From Pararobbsia alpina_A (GTDB lineage Bacteria; Pseudomonadota; Gammaproteobacteria; Burkholderiales; Burkholderiaceae), in NCBI RefSeq assembly GCF_965118125.1, contig NZ_OZ221287.1, positions 3,472,001 to 3,536,000 on the forward strand: DNA of 64,000 nucleotides, given 5' to 3'. Positions 32,525 to 40,234 of this stretch are shown here, piece by piece. Below the pieces are notes generated by a model that had not been told where the DNA came from, ran no database searches, and worked only from the letters and a program-made list of their open reading frames with translations. The position numbers and the translations under genes are program-made. The stretch's first letter is position 1, and each line of letters opens with the position of its first letter.

Positions 32525-35326
32525 TCAGTGCGCTTCTTCCCAGTTCGCTCCCGAGCCGACTTCGGCCACGAGCGGCACCTTCAGCTGCGCGACACCACAC
32601 ATGAGTTCCGGCAACTTGACGCGAACCTCCTCGAATTCCTCATCGGGGACTTCGAGCACGAGTTCGTCGTGCACCTGCATGATCATCTTGCTGCGCCGCT
32701 GCGCATTTTCGAGCCAGCCTTGCACGGCGATCATCGACAGCTTGATCAGATCGGCGGCCGTGCCCTGCATCGGCGCGTTGATCGCTGCACGTTCGGCAGC
32801 TTGCCGGCGCGGTCCGTTGCCACCATTGATCTCGGGCAGCCAGAGGCGCCGGCCGAACACGGTCTCCACGTAACCGTGCTCGCGCGCGGCCTGACGTGTT
32901 TCTTCCATGTAGGCCGCGACACCCGGATAACGCGTGAAATAACGGTCGATATAGAGCTTCGCCGCATCGCGCGCGATGCTCAGATTCGCCGCGAGACCAA
33001 ACGCGCTCATGCCGTAGATCAACCCGAAGTTGATCGTCTTGGCAACGCGTCGCTGATCGGAGGTCACTTCGAGCGGCGTCACGCTGAAAATCTCGGCGGC
33101 GGTCGCCCGGTGAATATCCTCACCCGCAGCGAACGCGCGCAGCAAGTTCTCGTCGCCCGAGATATGCGCCATGATCCGCAACTCGATCTGCGAATAGTCG
33201 GCCGACATGATGCGACTGCCCGGCGGCGCGACGAACGCTTCGCGAATCCGGCGGCCTTCCTGCGTGCGCACGGGAATGTTCTGCAGATTCGGATCGTTCG
33301 ACGCGAGTCGCCCGGTCACCGCAACAGCTTGCGCATAGTTCGTATGCACGCGTCCCGTATCGGCGTTGATCATCTTGGGCAGCTTGTCGGTATAGGTCGA
33401 CTTGAGCTTCGACAAGCCCCGGAAATCGAGCAACAGCTTGGGCAACGGATAGTCTTCAGCCAGCTTTTGCAACACCTCTTCGTCGGTCGACGGCGAGCCG
33501 CTCGGCGTCTTCTTGACGACCGGCAGCTGCAGCTTTTCGAAGAAGATCTCGCCGATCTGCTTGGGCGAATTCAGATTGAAGGGGCCGCCGGCAAGTTCGT
33601 GCGCCTCCTTCTCAAGTTCGACGAGCCGTGTGCCGATTTCATTGCTTTGCGCTTCGAGCCGGGCAGCATCGATCAGCACGCCATTGCGCTCGATCTGCCA
33701 CAGCACACGCGAGACCGGCACTTCGATCTCGCCATACACGCGTTGCAGCCCTTCGCCCTTGTGTACCTGCGGATACAGGAACTGATGAAGGCGCAACGTG
33801 ATATCGGCGTCTTCGGCCGCATAGTCGGTCGCCTTGTCGACGGGGACTTCATCGAAGCCGATCTGCGACGCGCCCTTGCCGCACACGTCTTCGTACTTGA
33901 TCGTCTTGAGGTTCAGATGGCGCAAGGCCATGCCGTCCATATCGTGCGAACGATGCGACTCGACGACATACGATTCGAGCATCGTGTCGTGCACGACCCC
34001 GGCCATGCGGATGCCGTGGTTCGCGAGCACATGTTCGTCGTACTTGAGGTTCTGACCGAGCTTCTTGCGATCGGGATTCTCGAGCCACGGCCTGAGCCGG
34101 GCCAGCACTTCATCGATCGGCAATTGCACGGGCGCATCGGGTCCGCGATGGGTCAGCGGCAGATAGGCCGCTTCGCCGGCCTTGACCGAGAACGACATCC
34201 CGACGAGCCGCGCGAGCATCGGCTCAAGCGAAGTCGTCTCCGTATCGAATGCCGTGAGTTCGGCCGCTTCGATCTTCGCGAGCCATGCGTCGAAAACCTC
34301 CCAGCTCAGGATCGCCTCGTAAGTCCTGGCGAGTTCGACGGCCGGCTGCATTTCGATCTGCGGCGCGAGCTCGTTCGTGTCGCTGTCGTCGAGTCCAAGG
34401 CTCCCCTGCGCTCCGCCGGCACTGGCCTTTTCGGCCGATTGCACGGCAGCGTCGGCTTCGCGCGCCCATGTCTTGAATCCGTGACGACGATAGACCTCGC
34501 GCATCGCATCCAGCGCTTCACCGCGTGTCTCGAGCGACGTCTCGATCGTCTCGACGTGCGGCGCCAGATCGCAATCCGTATCGACGGTCACGAGCCGGCG
34601 TGCGGTCGGAAGAAAGTCGAGCGCGCGACGCAGGTTGTCGCCGACCGCCCCTTTGATCTCGGCCGCATGCTCAACCACACCGTCGAGCGAATCGTAGGCC
34701 GTGAGCCATTTGACCGCAGTCTTCGGGCCGCACTTGTCGACGCCCGGCACGTTATCGACCGTATCGCCGATCAGCGACAGGTAGTCGATGATCCGGTTCG
34801 GCGGCACGCCGAACTTGCCGACCACGCCGGCGGGATCGAGCGTCTCGTTGCTCATCGTGTTGACGAGCGTCACGTGATCGGTCACGAGTTGCGCGAGATC
34901 CTTGTCGCCGGTCGACACGATGACTTTCATGCCGGCCGCCTCGGCGCGACGCGACAAGGTGCCGATCACATCGTCGGCCTCGACGCCATCGACCATGACG
35001 AGCGGCCAGCCCAGCGCGCGCACGGCAACGTGGATCGGCTCGATCTGCCGCGCGAGATCCTCGGGCATCGATGGACGGTTCGCCTTGTATTCGGGATAGA
35101 TGTCGTCCCGAAACGTCTTCCCTTTAGCGTCGAATACGCAAGCGCTATACTCTGCTGCATACTCTTTGCGCAGGCGCCGCAACATATTGATGATGCCGTA
35201 CAGCGCGCCAGTAGGTTCGCCTTCCGGTCCACGCAGGTCCGGCATCGCGTGGTAGGCCCGATACAGATAGCTCGAGCCATCGACCAATAAGAGGGTCCTT
35301 CCGACCAGGTTGGGTTGCACAGACAT
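32525..35326 (-). CDS. polA: DNA polymerase I
   Basis: Pol I fills gaps and removes RNA primers. The 933 residues hold three domains. The N-terminal 5' nuclease has LLLVDGSSYLYRAYHAMPDL (13-32) and GVEADDVIG. The 3'-5' proofreading domain keeps its acidic residues in FDTET (Asp361, Glu363), so it looks active. In the polymerase domain, motif A is DYSQIELR (Asp710), motif B RRVAKTINFGLIYG, and motif C VHDE (Asp887). The start at 35326 (MSVQPNLVG) matches family length; a longer frame to 35845 is antisense to the LOG gene. The start codon abuts the divergent LOG start with no bases between. No Shine-Dalgarno is visible. Confidence 0.96.
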   Translation of the reverse strand: MSVQPNLVGRTLLLVDGSSYLYRAYHAMPDLRGPEGEPTGALYGIINMLRRLRKEYAAEYSACVFDAKGKTFRDDIYPEYKANRPSMPEDLARQIEPIHVAVRALGWPLVMVDGVEADDVIGTLSRRAEAAGMKVIVSTGDKDLAQLVTDHVTLVNTMSNETLDPAGVVGKFGVPPNRIIDYLSLIGDTVDNVPGVDKCGPKTAVKWLTAYDSLDGVVEHAAEIKGAVGDNLRRALDFLPTARRLVTVDTDCDLAPHVETIETSLETRGEALDAMREVYRRHGFKTWAREADAAVQSAEKASAGGAQGSLGLDDSDTNELAPQIEMQPAVELARTYEAILSWEVFDAWLAKIEAAELTAFDTETTSLEPMLARLVGMSFSVKAGEAAYLPLTHRGPDAPVQLPIDEVLARLRPWLENPDRKKLGQNLKYDEHVLANHGIRMAGVVHDTMLESYVVESHRSHDMDGMALRHLNLKTIKYEDVCGKGASQIGFDEVPVDKATDYAAEDADITLRLHQFLYPQVHKGEGLQRVYGEIEVPVSRVLWQIERNGVLIDAARLEAQSNEIGTRLVELEKEAHELAGGPFNLNSPKQIGEIFFEKLQLPVVKKTPSGSPSTDEEVLQKLAEDYPLPKLLLDFRGLSKLKSTYTDKLPKMINADTGRVHTNYAQAVAVTGRLASNDPNLQNIPVRTQEGRRIREAFVAPPGSRIMSADYSQIELRIMAHISGDENLLRAFAAGEDIHRATAAEIFSVTPLEVTSDQRRVAKTINFGLIYGMSAFGLAANLSIARDAAKLYIDRYFTRYPGVAAYMEETRQAAREHGYVETVFGRRLWLPEINGGNGPRRQAAERAAINAPMQGTAADLIKLSMIAVQGWLENAQRRSKMIMQVHDELVLEVPDEEFEEVRVKLPELMCGVAQLKVPLVAEVGSGANWEEAH

Positions 35327-36070
35327 ATGAACAAGAGAAAAGTGATTCCGAGTCTGCGATCCATCGCAGATCAAGAGAAGGCGACAGCCAAGAAAGCCCG
35401 TGCGTCGTGGCAGATGTTCACGATTATGGCAGAGTTCATCGAGGCGACCGAGTACCTCTCGGAGATTCGCCCGGCAGTCAGTATCTATGGTTCGGCGCGG
35501 CTCAAACCGACCAATGAGTACTACAAGCTGACGATGGCGATCGCACGCAAATTTTCCGATGCGGGCTTCGCCGTGATCTCGGGCGGCGGCCCGGGCATCA
35601 TGGAAGCGGCCAACAAGGGCGCGCATGCGGGCAAAGCGCCGTCGGTCGGCCTCAACATCGAACTGCCGCATGAGCAGCACGGCAATCCGTGGCAGGACAT
35701 CTCGCTGCGCTTTCGCCACTTCTTCACGCGCAAGGTCACGTTCGTCAAGAACTCGGACGCCGTGATCGTAATGCCCGGCGGCTTCGGCACGCTCGATGAG
35801 CTCGCCGAAGTGCTGACGCTGATCCAGACGAAGAAGTCGCGTCATGTGCCGATCGTGCTCGTTGGGTCAACGTTCTGGGAAGGCCTGCTCGACTGGTTCA
35901 AGGCACAGTTGATCCCGATGGGCCTGATCGGCGAGAACGACCTCGATCTCATGAAGATCACCGACGACCCCGATGAAGTGCTCGAGCACGTGCTTGCCTT
36001 CTACGAGGAACGCGGCGCGCCGACCGAGGTCCCGGCCAAGAGCGACGACGACCGGATGTTCTATCTGTAA
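35327..36070 (+). CDS. LOG-family nucleoside monophosphate phosphoribohydrolase (TIGR00730)
   Basis: A Rossmann-like hydrolase of the LOG (lonely guy) family, 247 residues. Members cleave N6-substituted AMP (cytokinin nucleotides) or AMP itself into base and ribose 5-phosphate. The two signatures are SGGGPGIMEAANKGA (85-99) and PGGFGTLDE (150-158), the nucleotide-binding and catalytic loop. Residues 1-40 form a basic N-terminal extension (KVIPSLRSIADQEKATAKKA). The ATG at 35327 directly follows the divergent polA start, so any promoter or ribosome site must lie inside polA. The next gene, amn (convergent), encodes another AMP-cleaving enzyme. Confidence 0.9.
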   Translation: MNKRKVIPSLRSIADQEKATAKKARASWQMFTIMAEFIEATEYLSEIRPAVSIYGSARLKPTNEYYKLTMAIARKFSDAGFAVISGGGPGIMEAANKGAHAGKAPSVGLNIELPHEQHGNPWQDISLRFRHFFTRKVTFVKNSDAVIVMPGGFGTLDELAEVLTLIQTKKSRHVPIVLVGSTFWEGLLDWFKAQLIPMGLIGENDLDLMKITDDPDEVLEHVLAFYEERGAPTEVPAKSDDDRMFYL

Positions 36071-36096
36071 CATCGGCTGTTGCAGACAGCTTGCGC

Positions 36097-36121
36097 AATC
36101 CCTCCCTCGACGGGAGGGATT
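36097..36121. terminator. hairpin downstream of the LOG gene
   Basis: AATCCCTCCC pairs perfectly with GGGAGGGATT around a five-base loop, 26 bases after the LOG stop. No T run follows. A second, less perfect hairpin built on CCATACG/CGTATGG lies at about 36221-36247, nearer the amn stop. Both sit between convergent genes. Confidence 0.55.
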
Positions 36122-36272
36122 CGAATCGTCACGTCATCCGTGGCGCTTGCGAGGTACTGCCTACGCGTGGACCCCGTGGGCCCGATGCACTGCTTGCATT
36201 GATTGACAGACGCAATAGCCATACGACACCCGCAGGGCGCCGTATGGTCTTTCCCTATGCAGCTTGCTCCGC

Positions 36273-37766
36273 TTACTGGAACGCGACTTCCGCAAAGCTG
36301 CGCAGCTTGCGGCTATGCAGCTTGGCGAGCCCGTTTTCGCGCAGCAACTCCATCGCGCGGACACCGATCTGCAAATGCTGCCCGACTTGCGCGCTATAGA
36401 ACTGATCGGCCATGCCCGGCAGCTTGAGTTCGCCATGCAGCGGCTTGTCCGATACGCACAGCAACGTGCCGTACGGCACCCGGAAGCGGAAGCCGTTCGC
36501 CGCAATCGTCGCGCTTTCCATATCCAGGGCGATCGCGCGGCTCTGTGACAGGCGCATGACCGGTTCGCGGTGATCGCGCAACTCCCAGTTCCGGTTGTCG
36601 ACGCTCGCCACGGTGCCCGTGCGCATGACCCGCTTGAGCTCCGGCCCTTCGAGCCGCGTCACGTCCGCGACCGCGCGCTCGAGTGCCACCTGGATTTCGG
36701 CCAGGTTCGGCACTGGCACCCAGAGCGGCAGGTCCTCGTCCAGCACGTGATCTTCGCGCACATAGCCGTGAGCCAGCACGTAGTCGCCCAAACGTTGCGT
36801 GTTGCGCAACCCCGCACAGTGGCCCAGCATCACCCATGCATGGGGCCGCAAAACGGCGACGTGGTCCGTGATCGTCTTCGCATTCGACGGCCCGACGCCG
36901 ATGTTGATCATCGTGATGCCGCTGCCGTCGGTCCGCTTGAGGTGATAGGCCGGCATCTGCGGCAGACGCGGCGGCGGCGAGCCATGACCCGAATCGCCGC
37001 TGAGGTTCGTGTTGTAGGTCATGACGTCGCCCGGCTCGACGAACGCGGAATACTGGCTGCGATACTCGCGCTCGGCGGGGTCGTCCGTCCGTTCCATCAG
37101 TTTCAGGCCGAGCTTCACGAACTCGTCGATATAGAACTGATAGTTCGTATAGAGCACGTAGTTCTGGAAATGCGTCGGCGAGGTCGCCGTGTAGTGCCGA
37201 AGCCGATGCAGCGAAAAGTCCACCCGGGCGGCGGTAAAGAGCGCAAGCGGGCGCGGCGCGCCTTCGGGCGGCTCATACGTGCCGTTGACGATACGGTCGT
37301 CGAGCGCGGCGAGATCGGGCACATCGAAGAGGTCGCGGATCATGCGCAACCGGTCCGGACTCAGATCGCCCTCGAGGTGGATGCCTTCCGAAAACGCAAA
37401 ATGGACGGGAATCGGCTGGTCGGACTGACCGACTTCGATGGCCACTTTATGGTTTTTGGCAAGCAGGCGCAGTTGCTGGCGGTAGTAGTCGCCAAACAGG
37501 TCGGGGCGCGTCAGCGTCGTCTCAAAGATGCCAGGCCCCGACACGAAGCCATAGGAATGGCGCGAGTCGATATTCGCATTGACATCGGACCGCACCCGCA
37601 CGAACGGATAGTACGCATGCACGCGGGAATCGAATTGCTCGCCGCGCCGGTAACGGCCGAACGCGTCGCGCAGCGCCGCAGTGTTGGTTTCATAGATCGT
37701 CGTCGCGCGCGCCACCGCTTCGGCGGGATCGGCGATCAGTTCAGTCTCGAACGGCTTATGGCTCAT
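36273..37766 (-). CDS. amn: AMP nucleosidase
   Basis: Amn hydrolyses AMP to adenine and ribose 5-phosphate and helps regulate adenylate pools. The 497-residue protein has the usual two-part layout: an N-terminal Amn-specific domain (FDSRVHAYYPFVRV, then SRHSYGFVSGPG) and a C-terminal nucleoside-phosphorylase-like domain with INIGVGPSNAKTITDHVAVLRP, VMLGHCAGLR and the base/ribose-binding region ALDMESATIAANG. The start is the ATG at 37766 (MSHKPFETE); a TTG two codons earlier is possible. It converges with the LOG gene, which has a related activity, and diverges from the DUF2782-like gene. Confidence 0.95.
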   Translation of the reverse strand: MSHKPFETELIADPAEAVARATTIYETNTAALRDAFGRYRRGEQFDSRVHAYYPFVRVRSDVNANIDSRHSYGFVSGPGIFETTLTRPDLFGDYYRQQLRLLAKNHKVAIEVGQSDQPIPVHFAFSEGIHLEGDLSPDRLRMIRDLFDVPDLAALDDRIVNGTYEPPEGAPRPLALFTAARVDFSLHRLRHYTATSPTHFQNYVLYTNYQFYIDEFVKLGLKLMERTDDPAEREYRSQYSAFVEPGDVMTYNTNLSGDSGHGSPPPRLPQMPAYHLKRTDGSGITMINIGVGPSNAKTITDHVAVLRPHAWVMLGHCAGLRNTQRLGDYVLAHGYVREDHVLDEDLPLWVPVPNLAEIQVALERAVADVTRLEGPELKRVMRTGTVASVDNRNWELRDHREPVMRLSQSRAIALDMESATIAANGFRFRVPYGTLLCVSDKPLHGELKLPGMADQFYSAQVGQHLQIGVRAMELLRENGLAKLHSRKLRSFAEVAFQ

Positions 37767-37876
37767 CGTCAATCACTCTGTGTTGTCCGCAAACATTATC
37801 GCCCCGATTTCGACAACGCTGGCCGCCAGTCCCCATTCCGTTTGCTAGAATCGCCGGATCAGAACGGAGAATCACA

Positions 37877-38389
37877 ATGAAGCCGCTCCTCGTCGCAGCC
37901 GGCGCGCTCTGCGCGACGCTCGTCCTTGCCGCGACACCCGTATCCGCGGCGTCGCCAGGCCAGGACAACCCGCTTGCAGTGCCCCCGCAGGTCGACTCAC
38001 CGCAGCAGGCGCCCGCCGCCAATACGGCAAGCGGTCAAGCGGCCGCACGCCCGACCAATGCCCCACCGCCAGCCGAGCACCTGTCGCCGAACGAACAGGC
38101 CGGCCTGCCCGACCTCGACAAGATCAATCGCACCCCGACAGCCAACGGCAGCGCGAGCTCGAAGGTCGAGTTCACGGACCAGCGCCAGCCGAGTTTCCAC
38201 GAAAAGGAACTCGACGGCACCGAGATCACCGAATATCGGGACCGCGGCAAGCCGACCGAGATCAATGTGCATTCGGGTTTCGGCACGAACTATCAGATGT
38301 CCCCGCCACCAGATACGACGCCGAATATCCCGAACTCCGGCAATGGGCCGAGCACGGGCCGCCTCCCGTCAATTCATCTCTCCTATTGA
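37877..38389 (+). CDS. exported DUF2782-like protein
   Basis: A 170-residue exported protein of unknown function. Residues 1-24 are a signal peptide (MKPLLVAAGALCATLVLAATPVSA). Residues 25-85 are Pro/Ala/Gln-rich and probably disordered. The only folded part, VEFTDQRQPSFHEKEL to TEITEYRDRGKPTEINVHSG, resembles the DUF2782 domain, which is often encoded next to thrB or polA in proteobacteria. A Pro/Asn/Gly tail ends the protein. GGAGA lies seven bases before the ATG, and TAGAAT at 37846-37851 may be the -10 box. It ends four bases before thrB, so the two are probably co-transcribed. Confidence 0.8.
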   Translation: MKPLLVAAGALCATLVLAATPVSAASPGQDNPLAVPPQVDSPQQAPAANTASGQAAARPTNAPPPAEHLSPNEQAGLPDLDKINRTPTANGSASSKVEFTDQRQPSFHEKELDGTEITEYRDRGKPTEINVHSGFGTNYQMSPPPDTTPNIPNSGNGPSTGRLPSIHLSY

Positions 38390-38393
38390 GTGC

Positions 38394-39371
38394 ATGGCTG
38401 TCTTCACCGCTGTCAATGACGCAGACCTCGCAGGGTTTCTGACGCACTACTCGCTCGGCAACGTGCTCGAGTTCCGTGGCATTGCCTCGGGCATCGAGAA
38501 CAGCAACTTCTTTCTGACGACCGAGCGCGGCGACTACGTGCTCACGATCTTCGAGAAGCTGACGGCCGGAGAACTGCCGTTCTATCTCGACCTGATGCGT
38601 CACCTCGCAGGTCATCGCGTGCCCGTGCCCGACCCCGTCGTCCGCGACGACGGCCAGCTCTTCGGTACGCTGCATGGCAAGCCTGCGACGATCGTGACCA
38701 AGCTCGACGGTCGGCCGCAGCTCTCGCCCAACGCGCATCATTGCGCCGAAGTAGGTCAGATGCTCGCGCGCATGCACCTTGCGGGACGCGACTTCGCATC
38801 GCATCAGCCGAACCTGCGCAGCTTCAGCTGGTGGGAGCATGTCGTGCCGGAGATCGTGCCCTTCCTCGACGGCGACGCAAAACGGATGCTGGTCGACGAA
38901 CTCGACCATCAACGCGCGTTTTTTGCATCTGAGGACTATGCGGCGCTGCCCGGCGGACCCTGCCACTGCGATCTGTTCCGCGACAACGTGCTGTTCTCGC
39001 ATGGCAGTGAAGAAGGCGGCGACCGCCTCGGTGGCTTCTTCGATTTTTATTTTGCCGGTTGCGACAAGTGGCTGTTCGATCTGGCCGTCACCGTCAATGA
39101 CTGGTGCGTCGATCTCGCGACGGGCGAACTGGACGAAGCGCGCGCGACCGCGCTGGTTCGTGCCTATCAGACCGTGCGGCCGCTGACGCCTGCTGAAACG
39201 CACCATTGGCGCGATATGCTGCGCGCCGGCGCGTATCGGTTCTGGGTCTCACGGCTATACGATTTCCATAAACCGCGCGCCGCCGAAATGCTCAAGCCAC
39301 ACGATCCGGGCCATTTCGAACGCATTCTCGCCGATCGCATCGGCGCGGCGTCGGTGGGTTTGCCGTCGTGA
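38394..39371 (+). CDS. thrB: homoserine kinase, aminoglycoside-phosphotransferase fold
   Basis: ThrB phosphorylates homoserine in threonine biosynthesis. The 325 residues belong to the APH/fructosamine-kinase-like form used by beta-proteobacteria and pseudomonads, not to the GHMP kinases of E. coli. The N-terminal lobe has SGIENSNFFLTT and YVLTIFEKL (ATP-binding Lys55). The catalytic loop is HCDLFRDNVLF (191-201, Asp193), and FFDFYFAGCDKWLFDLA follows with the metal-binding Asp. The start ATG at 38394 lies four bases after the upstream stop. The next gene (BPSS1780 family) begins 42 bases downstream, so all three may form one operon. Confidence 0.94.
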   Translation: MAVFTAVNDADLAGFLTHYSLGNVLEFRGIASGIENSNFFLTTERGDYVLTIFEKLTAGELPFYLDLMRHLAGHRVPVPDPVVRDDGQLFGTLHGKPATIVTKLDGRPQLSPNAHHCAEVGQMLARMHLAGRDFASHQPNLRSFSWWEHVVPEIVPFLDGDAKRMLVDELDHQRAFFASEDYAALPGGPCHCDLFRDNVLFSHGSEEGGDRLGGFFDFYFAGCDKWLFDLAVTVNDWCVDLATGELDEARATALVRAYQTVRPLTPAETHHWRDMLRAGAYRFWVSRLYDFHKPRAAEMLKPHDPGHFERILADRIGAASVGLPS

Positions 39372-39413
39372 TGCGGTCGCGACCACACAGTGCAACGCAT
39401 TTCCGTTTGACTC

Positions 39414-40229
39414 ATGCGCCTGATTGAAGTCCCCGCGAAGACGGGTTACGTATGGTTCCGCCAGGGCATCTGGGTGTTCAGGCGCAATCCGCTCGCGTTC
39501 ATGATGCTGCTCATGGCCTACCTGTTCGCGTGGTTGTTGCTCGCGCAGGTACCCGTGGGCGGCGCATTGCTGTCCTTTTTGTTTACCCCCGGCATTTCCG
39601 TCGGCTTCATGGCAGCAAGCCGTGAAGCGATCAGTGGCAAACCCTTTTTCCCGACGGTGCTGGTCAGCGGGTTTCGTGCGCATGGCCGGCGCGTCGCAGT
39701 CGACCTGCTGATTCTCGGCGTGATCAATTCAGTCATGGTGATCGCCGCGTTCGGGCTCACGTCGGTCGCCGACGGCGGCATCATCTTCCGGAGCGCGGTG
39801 CTGGGTATCGACCCCGACTACGCGGAAGGGGTTGCGCACCTCACCGAGACGGCCGTGGCGACGGCGATCTTCGCCATTCTGTATATGCCGGTTTCGGTGC
39901 TGATGTGGTTCGCGCCCGTGCTGGTCGCATGGCATAAGGTCCCGCCCGCCAAGGCTTTGTTCTTCAGCTGGATGGCGCTGTGGCGCAACCGCTGGGCCTT
40001 TACGGTCTATGCCTTGTGCTGGGCGGTGGTCCAGGGGGTGCTTGGGGTGCTCGGCATTCAGATCGCCATGCTGGCGGGCACGTCACTGTTGACGCTGATG
40101 GTGCTGGCACCGCTCACCGTGGCGACGATCGCGATGATTTATTGCTCGTTCTTTGCGACGTATCGCGGTTGCTTCGACGCGTCGGAAGATGGCGACGCGC
40201 CGCGCGTGGACTTTCCTGACGGAAAATAA
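39414..40229 (+). CDS. BPSS1780-family membrane protein
   Basis: An inner-membrane protein of 271 residues of unknown function. It matches the family named after Burkholderia pseudomallei BPSS1780, with the conserved opening RLIEVPAKTGYVWFRQGIWVFRRNP. Six or so hydrophobic segments can be seen, at about 28-45, 50-68, 95-118, 140-170, 186-208 and 215-245. The acidic tail (DASEDGDAPRVDFPDG) is probably cytoplasmic. The gene follows thrB by 42 bases and converges with uvrD, with only five bases between the stops and no terminator hairpin. Confidence 0.88.
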   Translation: MRLIEVPAKTGYVWFRQGIWVFRRNPLAFMMLLMAYLFAWLLLAQVPVGGALLSFLFTPGISVGFMAASREAISGKPFFPTVLVSGFRAHGRRVAVDLLILGVINSVMVIAAFGLTSVADGGIIFRSAVLGIDPDYAEGVAHLTETAVATAIFAILYMPVSVLMWFAPVLVAWHKVPPAKALFFSWMALWRNRWAFTVYALCWAVVQGVLGVLGIQIAMLAGTSLLTLMVLAPLTVATIAMIYCSFFATYRGCFDASEDGDAPRVDFPDGK

Positions 40230-40234
40230 GCTCT

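Noticed and set aside
32417..35290. 957-codon open frame antisense to polA
   Set aside because: Antisense to a clear DNA polymerase I with all motifs; the shadow frame has no family resemblance.
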